From Pleodorina starrii (Eukaryota > Chlorophyta > Chlorophyceae > Chlamydomonadales > Volvocaceae), in the NCBI GenBank assembly GCA_030267565.1, contig BRXU01000002.1, positions 5,331,501 to 5,395,500 on the forward strand: a DNA stretch of 64,000 nt, in the 5' to 3' direction. How positions within the stretch are numbered: position 1 is the first letter of the stretch; the number at the start of each line of letters is the position of its first letter. Below, piece after piece: positions 46,301 through 56,266 of this stretch. A model generated the notes under the pieces. That model was not told where the DNA came from. It did not search any database and worked only from the letters and a program-made list of their open reading frames with translations. A program made the position numbers and the translations under genes.

Positions 46301-49300
46301 TCTTGGATCTTAAGTTGTTGATATATATTTTGACTAAATTGCAGTATTCATACAACTCCCTATGGAAGGCGGTCGTGCCCGAGTGGTTAAGGGGTCTGAC
46401 TCGAAATCAGATGGGATCTCCCGCATAGGTTCGAATCCTGTCGACCGCGATGCCTTTTGTCGACATGTAGGACACGTGGCCCATCTGCCTTTCAGGAATT
46501 GAATGTGCCAGCGGCCAGCGGCTTGGCCCCCCATTAATCCCCACCTTGCAACCCGCCGCGCTCCAAGGGGGGACCTCAGGCCGGCATGAAGGGGAGTAGG
46601 GGACACGCCGCACTCCCTCCGCTAAGTATGGAAAGGCGTGAGACCCCACCCACCCGCCCGCCCGCCCGCCTCCGCACGGACGGCCGCACGTACCCGTATG
46701 TGTAGTGAAGCCGATCGACACCGCCTGGTCGCCGTACACCTGCCGTACCAGCTGCCCGATGTTGAGCTGGCCCCGCCGCCAGCCGGCGTCGGTGTGGCGG
46801 GCGTCCCCCAGGTGGCTGTTGTGGGCCCACAGCACCTGTCGGCAGGGCGGTATGTACGGCATTGGGTTGGGGGTTATCCACACATAGGCCATTGGGCCGG
46901 GGTGAGAGGTACGGCGTTGACGGAGAGGGAAGGGCGCTGAGGGGGAATGGAAGCGGGGCGAGCGATGGTGGGCGGGTGTGGGTGTGGGTGGGTGTGTGGA
47001 CGGGTGTTCCGGACGTGAAGAAGCTGTGAGACCGTACCGGCTGCCGTACCAAGTAAGCCTGCCGTCATCACCACCCGCGATGGTGTCGAACCACCCATGC
47101 TCGAAACCTCCTCATGACTCCCGCTCTGCCTTGCCGGGACGCCAGGTGGGGGGGCAGCAACACAACAAGACGCCCTCCGCCCCTTCAGGCCTTCGCTCGT
47201 GCGACCGCACCGCACCGCCACCCTCTGTCCCCAAGTCCCTCCACCCCCCGCCCCCCGCCGTGCCGTACCTCCCCCATCACCACCACCACCACCACCACCA
47301 CTCCCCTACCCCTTCCCCACCCCACACACACACCTTTACCCCCCACCCATCCATCCACCCACCATCTTCGGGCCCTCTCCCGCCGCTGCACCGCCCCCGC
47401 CACCGTCCCCGCCCCCGGCCCCGCCCGCCGCCTCCTCCGCCTCCTCCGCCTCCTCCGCCGCCGCCTGCAGTCTGGTCAGGTGTCTCTCCAGCAGTTGCAC
47501 GGTGTTGAAGAAGTGCGTGTCTCGAAGGTTCCAGGTGATCTCGTCCCGGGTGAACATGTTGCGGTAGCTGTTGGGAGGGAAGGAGGAGGGGGAGGGGGAG
47601 TTTGAAGAGTGAATTTGCAAGAAAGAAACACGACGGGGTGGGGGAGGGGAGGGGAGGGGAGGGGAGGGGGTGTACCGGTGCTTGGAAGGGGAGTTGAGGG
47701 GAGGTTGAGCGGGGGGGAGGGGGAGGGAAAGGATAGAGAAGGGAGGAGAAGGGGGAGGAAGGGGAGGAGGTCAACGGTGGGAAAAAAAGGGGGCGGGGAA
47801 GACGGTGGAACAGTGCAGCGAAGCGAGGCGAGGCGGGGGGTTCGGGGAGGGGTTAGGTGGGGTGTGGGGTTGCACAGTTGGGACCGGTTGGATCCCTCGG
47901 ATGCAAAAGAGGCGCCCTGTGGCAGCAGCAGGGGGGGGGGGCAGGGGGGATGTGGAGCACCTACACGCACGTCTTTACTCCTGTGGCCCGGCCCCTCAGG
48001 AATACTTCTAACACACACACACACACAAACACACACACGTGTTCGTCACGTCACCGACCCGCGGGTCGGTCACCTCCCAGATCTCACTCACTATGCCTCT
48101 GCTCCCGACACCACCATGGCGTTGGCCTCCACCTGCCGACAATAAAGAGGGGGGAGGGGGAGAGAGGGGGAGGGGAGAGCGGGCGCCGGGTCCTTGGTCT
48201 CTCCTCTCCTCTCCTCTCCTAGGGCCGGGAAACCTTGGAAGCGTTTGTACGTACGTGCGGGTTAAGTGTGTTTATTGGGGTTGTGTGCGACCAGGGGTGC
48301 TTTGGGGCGGGAGTGCGTTAGGGTGGTTCCGGAGCCCACTGTGTCGATCAACCAACCAACTACAACAGCGACTCGTGCCTTAACGCCACCGTCCCCAAAG
48401 CAACAGCAGCAACACCAACAGCAGGGTATTTCGCTCTCCCCCCCAATCCCCACCATCCCCCGCGTTCACACCGCCGGCGGCAGGACAGCCGCTCCGCCGC
48501 CGCCGTGTGGAGTATCGTACACGGAGTATCGTACACAATGCCGTACGCTGCGGCGCTAGTACACGCAGCTCCACTGAAGGCCGCCACTGCCCCCTTCTCC
48601 CGCTCCATCCAACCCCCCCCCCCCCCAACACACACACACACGCACGCCCCCCGCCCCCCCGGGCCCCCCAATACACACACACGCACATGTACGGCCAATC
48701 CCCCCCATCAATACACACACACGCACCGCCAGCGCCTCCTCCTGTGACGCGGGGCCGTCGGGTGTTGTCCGGTAGGTGTCCACCCGCTTGCGAATATCCG
48801 CCAGGGCCCGGTTGACCGAGTCCTCGCAGCTGGCCTGGCCGGGGGGTAAAAGAAAATATCGCAGCGGGGGGCGGGGGCCGGGGGCCGGGGGACAGGGCGT
48901 GTGTGTGTGGGCGTGTGTGTGTGTGTGTGTGAGTGTGGGTGTGGGTGTGGGTGTGCGTAGGGGTATGGGTGCAAGGGGGCGTGGAGAGGGCTGGGTGTGT
49001 AGGTGGGGGGGGGGGGTGGCGGGTGGGTAATAAGAACGGCCCGGGGCGAGGGGAGGGCAACGCGGGTGGGGTGGGGATGAGACGAGGAAGCGGGTTGGGG
49101 AGGCGGTTGGAGCGGTGCTTTGCCGGACGCCCCTCGGTGGAGTAGCCACCACGGTACGGCACAGTACGGCACGGTGTGTGCTCGGGGATGCTCGCACGGT
49201 CCTGAGGGCTGTCTTTGACGAAGATGGACACCCCACCACCCCACCACCCCAACAAGCCGCAAAGCCGCAAAGCCGCAAGACATCAACCATTTCTCCGATG

Positions 49301-52300
49301 GTGCACTCCCAAAGTCCAGTCCAGGATTGACCGACCGACCGACCGACCTCCGAGGGCCTTCCCTCCCTCCCACCCTCCGTCCTCCCCCCCTCCCTCCCTC
49401 CCCCCCCCCTTCCCCCCTCCCCCCCCTCTTCCCCCTCCCCAACCCCCCTCCCCCGCCCCGGCTGGTGGTCAGGCCTTCACGGGCATCCACGGAGCTAACT
49501 CCCTTCGGGGAGGTTTCGTCTTGTGTCCGTCGGATCCCTGCGTCGAAAGACCTTGGTGAGGGCGAGCCCCGTTCGCGCGTACGGTGCACCGGCTGTTGCC
49601 GGGCCCTGTGTGGCTTCTTATCGCGTGCGCGTGAATTCTTTTTTCTTTTTCTTTTTTGTTCCGTCTGCGTGAGGGGTGTATGCGTTCGCGTGCCATCACC
49701 GACTTCACCGCCTACGATGCCGCCGCTATCACCGAGCGCGCGGCGCACCTGCGGCGCGCCGCCGACAAGACCGAGCCACATTGGGCTGCGCTGCAGCATC
49801 GCATTCGCGTTCTTCTGCGTCGTCCGGATGGCGACCTTCCTGCTGCTTTGCGCGCCGTCCTCGCCCGGCGGCGCGAGTTTGTTGGCGACGCCATGCATAC
49901 CGCTCTCGCCACCAACGCCGAGCCAACCCGGGTCATTTACGCCATCTTCCACCTGCCACCTAAACGCCTCGCCCGCCGCACCGACCCCGCTGTCCCCATC
50001 TACATCGGTCAGACTCGCAAGTCCTGTTGGGAACGGCTCCGCCGGCATCTGCAGGACGCCGCCCGCGCCGCTACACAACGCGCCTTCGCTCCCACCTTCC
50101 ACCATCACCTTTGGGCCCACGGCACCAACCGTCTCGTCCTCCTCCCCCTGCAAATCGTCGTCGGCGCCACCAATAGCAACTTCAAGCGCAAGGCCGCCGG
50201 TCTGGAAATGGTGTGGGCCCAACGCTTCAATGCCCTCCGCCCTGCCGCCCAACCCGGTCTCAACACTCGCTTCGAAGCCCACTCCATCGCCGCTGACCTC
50301 GCCGCCACCCCTTTCGGCGCGGGTGCCCTCCCCTCCGACGCCGAACACCGACGGCGCTGGCGCAACTGCCGCGGCACCCCCCGCCGCCTCTTTGCACTGC
50401 AGGACCGTTGGCAAGAGCGTGGCTCCATCCCGGCCTCCCACTTCACCACCTTCGCCACCCGCACGCTGCATATCCTCCACGCCACCATCACCCACTCCTC
50501 TCCCGCCGAGCTGGGCCTCCTCCCCGACTTCGTGGCTGCCCTTGTCATCCCGCTCACCTCCGCCCTGGGCACCCGCGACCGCCCCGCCGGCGCCCCGGAC
50601 CTCTCCGCCAAACTTTGGCTCCCCCACCCCCTCCGCCAACTCCTCCCGGTCTCCGCCCTCCACGACATCCTCGCTGACCCCGCCGTCGCCTCCCACCTCC
50701 CCCTCGGCGCCCCCCAGCCCCACCTCCACTTCACGGCCGGCCCACCCCTACACCTCCTCTTCTGCACCTACCCCTCCTTCGCTCGTAACCTCACCCACTC
50801 CGCCTATACCGACCTCGTCCGCGCCGACCGCCCCTGCGCCTGCCACCGCTTCCCCAGCCTCTGCCCCCCCGGCATTCCCCACGTCATGTCCACCAGCCCC
50901 TCCCCCGTCCTCCCCACCGCCCTCACCTCCTACTGGGACAAAGGCGCCCGCTACCGCGCCCACCGGCCTCCCCCACCTCTCCCCACCCTCCTCGCCGATG
51001 TCCGCGCCCACGCCCTCACCTTCACCTCCCACCTTGCCAAACGGGCGGGCGTCCCTTCTTCCTCCCTCGACTCTTGGGTCGACGCCTTCCTCGCCAGCTT
51101 GGAAACCACCATCACCTCCCGGCCCCCCCACCCCTTCCACTGGCCCGTCCTTACCGACGCCGACCTTGCCGCTTTCCGCCATGCCACCGACGACTTCATC
51201 GTCACCGTTACCGATAAAAGCTCCTCCACGTTCCAACTCGTCTGCAAGAAATTCTACGCTGAGAAATGCATGCGCGACCTTCACCTCCACGACACCTTCG
51301 CTGCCCCGCCTCCCCCACCCCTCGCCCCCGCCCCCGGCCCCGCCCCTCCGCCACCGCCCCCTCCCCCACCCGCGCACCCCCTCCCTTCCCCCGCCCCTCC
51401 ACCCCCTCCCCCTCCTCCCCCCGCGCCCCCTGCCCCCGCCGCCCCGCCTGCACCTGTCTACTACCAGCCCTGCACCCACGCCGCCATGCACCAACACCTT
51501 ACTGCCGAAAACGCCCGTCTCGCCCCCTGGCAGCTCTCCTACAACCTCGCCCTCCCACCCGCCTACTACGCCGGCACCCTCAAGATGCACAAGACCCCGC
51601 CCTCCATGCGCTACCTTGCCTGCTCTCACAAGTGCCCCTCCACCACCATCAGCGACCTTGTTACCGCTGTCCTCCGCGCTGTCGTCCCCGTCTTCACCAC
51701 CCTCTGGCGTGAGCGCCTGCCAGGCTTTGAGCCATGGTTCTGCCTCTCTTCCCGGGCCGCCACTCAGCTCATCGCCGCGTACAACGCCTGCTCCTACTCC
51801 CACGCCCGTGCCGCTGCACCCCACGCCTGGGATTTCGAACGCCTCTACACCAACCTCCCCCACCACCTCCTCCTCTCCACCTTTACCGCCCTCCTCACCC
51901 GGTGCCTTGGCTCCACCCCCTACATCCGCGTCGTCACCACCGCCCCCAACCCCACCCGCCCTCGTGACAAGCCCACCCATCGCGTTACCTTCCACACCCT
52001 TCGCCCAGGGCCCCCCTGCTCCGGCAGCGCCGACGGCCGCACCACTACCCGTGTCCTCCACGTTCAAGAATTCCTCGAACTCCTCGCCTCCCTCCTCTCC
52101 TCCACCTTCATCGCGTTCGGTCCTGCCCTGGTCCGCCAAGTCTGCGGCATCCCCATGGGCATCTCCGCCGCCCCCTTCATCGCCAATCTCTTCCTCGCCT
52201 GGTTCGAGTTCGAATTCCTGGACCAACGCAACCGCACCTCCCCGCCCGCCTCCCCCGCTGCCAAGCGCACACTCACCCGCTGCCGCCACTCCTGCCGCTT

Positions 52301-55300
52301 CCTGGACGACCTCCTTTCCCTCAACAACCCCGACCTTCCCCGCCTCCTCTACACCAACCAAACCCTCCACGGCATTCATGGCATCTACCCCCCGGAGCTC
52401 GGGCTCACCCCCCAGCACCACCCCCACCTCCCCGCCGGCTCTGTCCCCTTCCTTGACCTCCTCCTCGTCCCCGCCCCCCGCCACGGGGCCAGCTGGTTCA
52501 TCACGCGCCTGTACGACAAGCGGGAACAGCCTGCCTTCGCTGGTGTCCGCCTCTCCCGCTTCGTCGCCCGCGACTCAAACGTCAATGAGGCCTGCAAACG
52601 AAACATCTTCACCGGCCAGTTCCATCGGCTCCGGCGGGTCATCACCGACGCTGACAACTTCTGCGGGGAACTCGCAGCCCTCATCCGTGCCCTCACCGCC
52701 CAAGCCTACCCCAAAGCCGGCCTCCTCAGTCAACTCGTCCGCCTCCTTGCCGCCTGCCCCCACGCCTTCTACTTCGAGCGCCACTCCACCCACCGGGACA
52801 TGCTCGGCATCGTCCACCAACATCTCCGTAACCCACCCTAGCCACCCAGCTTGCCCCCACTAGCCGCCCTGCCCCCGGCTACCCCACTCGCTCCCAACTC
52901 CACGGGGATGCCGAGTCATGAGGCTTGGCAGCCGACCCCTCCGGGGGCCCGGCAGCCTGTGCGGAGCCCGGCATCCTCACTCCTCCTCCTCCCCCCTGCC
53001 CGCCCCCTTGTCTGCTCGCCCGCCTTCCCTACCATACCGGCCCCCTTTTTTTCCCCCCTATCCCCCTCTCTCCCGCCCCCTATCACCCTCACCCCCCCCC
53101 CCACCACACCCCCCACCCACCCCCCCACCCCCACCCAGCCCACCCCAGCCCACCCCAGCCCTCCCACCCCCTGGGCCGCATTACCCCTGACCCAGGCCCC
53201 TCATGCATGGTGGCCTGCGCGCTCGGCCGGTGTGGTGGGGAGCCGACTCTTCACGGTCCGCCACCCGGCCCCTCCTGCGCATCGTCTCCCCGCGCCCCGC
53301 TGCCTCTGCCCTTTCCCCTTTCCAGCCGTCGTTCTTCCCGTCTCCTCGTCCCTGCCCTTGCCCTCGTACCCCTCCCCCTGCCGTTGCGTCCTTCCACACT
53401 CGTCTGTCTTCTGCCCTTGTCTTTCCCACTGCCATTTGCCTTGCCTTTCTCTCTTTTCCTCTGCCCCATCTCCTCTGCCTTCCGCCCCCTGCTCGTCGTA
53501 CATTTTGCCCTTCCGTATCCCTTTCTTCTATGCCCAGCTGCCCCTTCTTGCCCTCTTTTGCACCGCGTCGCCGCCACAGCTCGTTCGTGGGTTTCTGTGT
53601 GTCTTGCCTTGCTTGCTTGCCTTCTCGCTCCTTCCTTCGCTGCCAATGCCGTTGCCCATTGCCATTACTCACGCCCTTTTTCCTTCGTATCTTCCCACTT
53701 CGCTTCCTCCATTGAGCGCAGGTGAGTCTACAATTTGTCGGGTTGTTTTGTCCGGGCGTTCGTGCCGTTCTTGTGCTGTCGCGCGTAATCGTCCGTCCGG
53801 GTTGGTCTGGCGGCGACGCGGTCGCAACGTCTTTTCAGCTCGGTAAGGTTACAGGTATGTTCGGTAAGTATTACTGGGTTCAGGGTCCGTTCGCTAACGC
53901 CGTCCTCGTCTCCGCTGCGGTATCATTTTCTACCCCCTCTTCCCCCTCCCCCTCCCCCCTCCCCCCCCCTCTTCTCCCTCCCCAACCCCCCTTCCCCCCC
54001 CTCGCCTTGTGGAACATGGACGTGGCCAGTCCGTAGCTCTGGGCGTCGGCGCCGTACCTGCACACCAGTACGGTGCAGTACAGCAAAGGTACGGTATACG
54101 GAAATACTACAGTAACACTAGCCGGCGTAATGGTCGGGGTGCGGTGGTGGGTTACCTGTCGAAGCAGCGGTATCTGGCCTCAACCACCTGAGCCGCCTGG
54201 GGGTCCGCACGTCGCAGATAGCTGGGGGGGTGGGGGGAGGGGGAGGGGGAGGGGGGTTATCCACGTATAGGCCGGAGGGAGGGAAGGGGAGGGGGGAGAG
54301 GGCAGGGTAGGAACTAGGAACCGTAGGACGGGGGAAGCGGGGGGCGAGAGGGCCCCCAACGCGTACGTCGATACAACAGATAACAATATGTGCAATGATA
54401 ATAATCTGCATTGCAACCGGTCGGCCCCCCTCCGGGTGCGCCGCCCCCGTCACCTGGCTGCCGCTGCGGGGCTCTTCTGTCGTACGTCGTAACCCCCGGG
54501 GAGGACTTTTTACAAAGCCACCCATACCCCCCTCCTTCCGCCCCCCCAGTCAGCCACTCTCACCCCAGCACCGCCTCCGCACTGCCGTGCAGCGAATACA
54601 CATCCATGCCGTAGAAGCCGCACCGCCGGGCAGCAGCCACCGGGTCGGTGGCGCTGTCGGCCCCCGGTCGTACATGTTTGAGGTTGTGGTTCCGGAGCCA
54701 CTCCACAAAGGACTCCACGGAGCGGTTGTGCCACATCCAGCGGGGGAAGCGCTGAAAGGGGTTTGTGGGGGGGGGGCGGGGTTATCCACGTATAGGCCGG
54801 AGCCCGTGAACGGTGGCCCGTGGCGGGGGGGACGGGGGTTTGGGGGTTGGGGGGGTGGGGGGGCGTGTGTGTATGTGCGTGTGAAGGGGGGAGGGGATTT
54901 GTAAGGAGTGCAATGCGAAGTTGGCACTGGCACTGGTGCTGGTGGCAGCAGGCGGGGTCGCATTGAGGATGGGCAGCGGCAACAGCAGCTGCCGCACCGC
55001 GTAATATATGTTGCTGTACTGCCAGTAACGGACCCAACCACCACAACCACCACCAACCGCCAACCGCCACCTACCGCCTGTCCACTCCCAGATCCAAGAC
55101 AGCAGACACTTTGCTGCACATACACCGTACACCGTACACCGTACACCGTACACCGTACACAGTAGCCGTTCACACTTTATCCATTCACCGTTCCACAGTG
55201 TGGTGACTGTGTGTGGGCCCCGAGAGGATCTCATCCGCGCCCACACGCCCACACGGCATCTGATACCCGACAAACGTGCTCCGGAGATCCGAAACACGCC

Positions 55301-56266
55301 CGCTCCCCGCCCGACCCGACCCGACCCGGAGACACTCTTCACACTTACTTGCTGTACACCGTACGACTTTGTCGTACACAGTCGTACCGTACCGTACCTT
55401 GTAATCGGACAGCGCCTCCAGGGCGCTGTCATCGCTGCGACCTGCCTGCCTGCCGTCTCCGTCCCGGGTGGCCAGCCCCCGCACGTATCGGTTGACCCGG
55501 AAGGCATCCGGCCAGTCGCTCTCCACCAACACGCCCGTGAAGCCGCGCTCCGAAACCAGCAGCTGAGTCAGCTCAGCGCGCTGCAGAGGGAGGGGAGGGA
55601 CGGGAACGGGAACGCGAGCGGTGGAGACCTGACGCGGATACATCTGCGGAACCGAATACCGGAAACCCACCCCTACACCCCGGGCTCCGGCCTATACGTG
55701 GATAACCCCTTCGCCCCACCCCGCCCCCACGTCTCCATCCCACGTCCCCACCCTCGTCCCCACGCCCCCACCCCCCGTCCCAACGCCCCCACCCCCCGTC
55801 CCCACCCCCCGTCCCCCCCGTTCCCCCCAGCCCACCCCACCTGTTCGTAGAACTCCTGGGTGCCGTGTGAGGCCTCCCCGATCAGCACGAAGCGAGTGGA
55901 GGTGGGGATGGCGGCCAGTAGTGCCCGATTGAGCTGGTGGCGGGACTGGGGGACGTGACCGTGACCCACCATCGCGAGGCGGCGGATGGATTCCACCGCC
56001 GCCGCCTCATCGAGCGGCGGCCCGGCGGGCGGGGCGGTGCCGCCGCGGCGGTTGCGCCGGAGGGTGCTGCGCTGCATGGTGCCGGGAGGGCTGGTGGTGG
56101 TGGGGGTGGTGGTGGGGGTGGGAGTGGGGGTGGGGGTGGTGCGGTGGTGGGCGGCGGCGGAGAGGTTGGGATGGAGGGAGAGGGTGGAGGAAGAGGAGGA
56201 GGAGAAGGAGCGGAGGAAGGGGAGGAGCTTTTGGCGCTGCGAGATTGGGAGCAGGCGAAGGCGCAT
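43324..56266 (-). CDS. Erythromycin-esterase-like family protein
   Basis: Twelve exons join in phase to 631 residues: 56266-55841, 55580-55398, 54751-54564, 54221-54156, 54057-54006, 48834-48727, 48132-48092, 47567-47363, 46835-46694, 44768-44506, 43800-43725, 43469-43324. Family hallmarks are [96 protein letters not shown] and [17 protein letters not shown]. The His/Glu residues in GEASHG and VESD are those linked to hydrolysis in bacterial members. The usual substrate of algal homologues is unknown, so this should not be read as a resistance gene. A Ser/Thr/Pro-rich N-terminus suggests organelle import, and Glu/Gly and Gly-rich inserts sit in exons 8 and 10. The intron after exon 5 has a GC donor (AAG|GCGAGG); an in-frame alternative GT donor lies at 53987. 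Confidence 0.92.
43505..43552. repeat. Telomere-like repeats in the last intron of the erythromycin-esterase-like gene
   Basis: TTTTAGGG, TTTAGGG and TTAGGG variants in one direction over about 48 bp. Confidence 0.7.
43629..43728. repeat. CACC-rich repeat overlapping a splice donor
   Basis: CACCCACCCACCCGGGC units repeat about five times. On the coding strand this gives a row of GTGGGT hexamers, the first of which is the exon 11 donor. Confidence 0.85.
44435..44487 (+). repeat. Family A tail (A13), antisense to host intron
   Basis: GTTCGCTAACGCCGTCTCCT then TCTCCGCTGTGAAATTCTC and TATATAACCCC, about 18 nt from the exon 10 donor. Confidence 0.75.
45811..45840. repeat. Perfect inverted repeat (13-bp arms, 4-nt loop)
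   Basis: GTCTCAAACAATA, TTCA, TATTGTTTGAGAC. AT-rich island within intron 9 of the erythromycin-esterase-like gene; could form a hairpin in DNA or RNA. Confidence 0.9.
46369..46449 (+). tRNA. tRNA-Ser (anticodon CGA)
   Basis: An 81-nt tRNA. The 7-bp acceptor stem GCGGTCG/CGACCGC pairs perfectly. The anticodon stem-loop TCTGACTCGAAATCAGA carries CGA at 46402-46404, a long variable arm typical of tRNA-Ser follows, and the T arm has the GGTTCGAATCC B-box. A TTTT Pol III terminator follows at about 46454. The gene lies antisense inside intron 9 of the erythromycin-esterase-like gene. Confidence 0.96.
46870..46890 (-). repeat. Family C repeat (C4)
   Basis: GGGGTTATCCACACATAGGC; sense copy about 35 nt before the exon 9 acceptor. 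Confidence 0.7.
47598..47635 (-). repeat. Family D repeat (D7)
   Basis: TTTGAAGAGTGAATTTGCAA then GAAAGAAACACGACG; sense copy about 30 nt before the exon 8 acceptor. This is the only D copy outside purL. Confidence 0.8.
48841..48872 (-). repeat. Family A tail (A14) at an acceptor
   Basis: GGGGGGTAAAAGAAAATATC then GCAGCGG. On the coding strand the copy ends only a few bases before the acceptor AG of exon 6. Confidence 0.8.
49025..49051 (-). repeat. Family B tail (B3)
   Basis: GGGTAATAAGAACGGCCCGG; sense copy in the same intron as the Penelope-like element. Confidence 0.75.
49680..52841 (+). CDS. Penelope-like element polyprotein: GIY-YIG endonuclease + reverse transcriptase
   Basis: A single uninterrupted ORF of 1053 residues (ATG at 49680, TAG at 52839-52841). 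It copies element RNA and cuts target DNA. The N-terminal GIY-YIG nuclease is seen as VIYAIFHL (about 85-92), PIYIGQT (about 106-112) and CWERLRRH. Reverse transcriptase motifs are [11 protein letters not shown] (motif A, Asp about 718), [20 protein letters not shown] (motif B, about 822-841), [10 protein letters not shown] (motif C, Asp-Asp about 876-877) and SVPFLDLLL (motif E). A Pro-rich spacer lies at about 540-595. The nuclease-before-RT order is that of the Chlamys/Naiad Penelope-like elements described in green algae and protists, rather than canonical Penelope with C-terminal GIY-YIG. Catalytic residues are present and no stops interrupt the frame, so it may be recently active. Confidence 0.94.
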   Translation: MRSRAITDFTAYDAAAITERAAHLRRAADKTEPHWAALQHRIRVLLRRPDGDLPAALRAVLARRREFVGDAMHTALATNAEPTRVIYAIFHLPPKRLARRTDPAVPIYIGQTRKSCWERLRRHLQDAARAATQRAFAPTFHHHLWAHGTNRLVLLPLQIVVGATNSNFKRKAAGLEMVWAQRFNALRPAAQPGLNTRFEAHSIAADLAATPFGAGALPSDAEHRRRWRNCRGTPRRLFALQDRWQERGSIPASHFTTFATRTLHILHATITHSSPAELGLLPDFVAALVIPLTSALGTRDRPAGAPDLSAKLWLPHPLRQLLPVSALHDILADPAVASHLPLGAPQPHLHFTAGPPLHLLFCTYPSFARNLTHSAYTDLVRADRPCACHRFPSLCPPGIPHVMSTSPSPVLPTALTSYWDKGARYRAHRPPPPLPTLLADVRAHALTFTSHLAKRAGVPSSSLDSWVDAFLASLETTITSRPPHPFHWPVLTDADLAAFRHATDDFIVTVTDKSSSTFQLVCKKFYAEKCMRDLHLHDTFAAPPPPPLAPAPGPAPPPPPPPPPAHPLPSPAPPPPPPPPPAPPAPAAPPAPVYYQPCTHAAMHQHLTAENARLAPWQLSYNLALPPAYYAGTLKMHKTPPSMRYLACSHKCPSTTISDLVTAVLRAVVPVFTTLWRERLPGFEPWFCLSSRAATQLIAAYNACSYSHARAAAPHAWDFERLYTNLPHHLLLSTFTALLTRCLGSTPYIRVVTTAPNPTRPRDKPTHRVTFHTLRPGPPCSGSADGRTTTRVLHVQEFLELLASLLSSTFIAFGPALVRQVCGIPMGISAAPFIANLFLAWFEFEFLDQRNRTSPPASPAAKRTLTRCRHSCRFLDDLLSLNNPDLPRLLYTNQTLHGIHGIYPPELGLTPQHHPHLPAGSVPFLDLLLVPAPRHGASWFITRLYDKREQPAFAGVRLSRFVARDSNVNEACKRNIFTGQFHRLRRVITDADNFCGELAALIRALTAQAYPKAGLLSQLVRLLAACPHAFYFERHSTHRDMLGIVHQHLRNPP
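52842..53711 (+). other. 3' UTR of the Penelope-like element
   Basis: C/T-rich, mostly non-coding. It leads into the conserved 3' end shared with the dispersed copies. I see no second ORF with a recognisable domain and no convincing hammerhead ribozyme core. Confidence 0.6.
53712..53945 (+). repeat. 3' terminal region of the Penelope-like element (family A reference, A15)
   Basis: Begins at GCAGGTGAGT and runs through GGCGGCGACGCGGTCGC, CAGCTCGGTAAGGTTACAGG and GTCCGTTCGCTAACGCCGTC to CTCCGCTGCGGTATCATTTT and CTACCCC. Truncated copies of its 3' portion occur throughout the window. Confidence 0.85.
54253..54276 (-). repeat. Family C repeat (C5)
   Basis: GGGGTTATCCACGTATAGGC; sense copy about 30 nt before the exon 4 acceptor of the erythromycin-esterase-like gene. 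Confidence 0.8.
54778..54810 (-). repeat. Family C repeat (C6)
   Basis: GGGGTTATCCACGTATAGGC then CGGAGCCCGTGAAC; sense copy about 25 nt before the exon 3 acceptor. Confidence 0.8.
55121..55160. repeat. (TACACCG)n tandem repeat
   Basis: Nearly six perfect heptamers within intron 2 of the erythromycin-esterase-like gene. Confidence 0.9.
55680..55708 (+). repeat. Family C repeat (C7), antisense to host intron
   Basis: CCGGGCTCCGGCCTATACGT then GGATAACCCC; the only antisense intronic copy of the family. Confidence 0.8.

Larger units (their letters stand above)
49413..53999 (+). mobile_element. Penelope-like retroelement with N-terminal GIY-YIG (Chlamys/Naiad type), apparently intact
   Basis: The element spans about 49460-53940, with an ORF at 49680-52841, a C/T-rich 3' UTR, and a 3' end (53712-53940) that defines repeat family A. 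Candidate target duplications of about 43 nt flank it: 49413-49455 and 53955-53999 share CCTCTTC-CCCTCCCCAACCCCC with a few mismatches. Because these tracts are low-complexity, the duplication is probable rather than proven. The element is antisense within the GC-donor intron of the erythromycin-esterase-like gene; its 3' side abuts the donor of exon 5. Confidence 0.85.

Noticed and set aside
49327..52863. 1178-residue open frame overlapping the Penelope-like ORF
   Set aside because: Shifted frame of the reverse transcriptase; composed almost wholly of Pro, Ser and Thr, with no motifs. The other frame has every RT motif.
49460..53940. Hammerhead ribozyme, expected in some Penelope-like elements
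   Set aside because: I could not find the CTGANGA and GAAA core in a plausible fold; a covariance-model search would decide.
53722..54036. Open frame with [18 protein letters not shown], nearly repeated at 9624-9851
   Set aside because: The match is due to shared retroelement DNA, not to a conserved protein; other copies break the frame.
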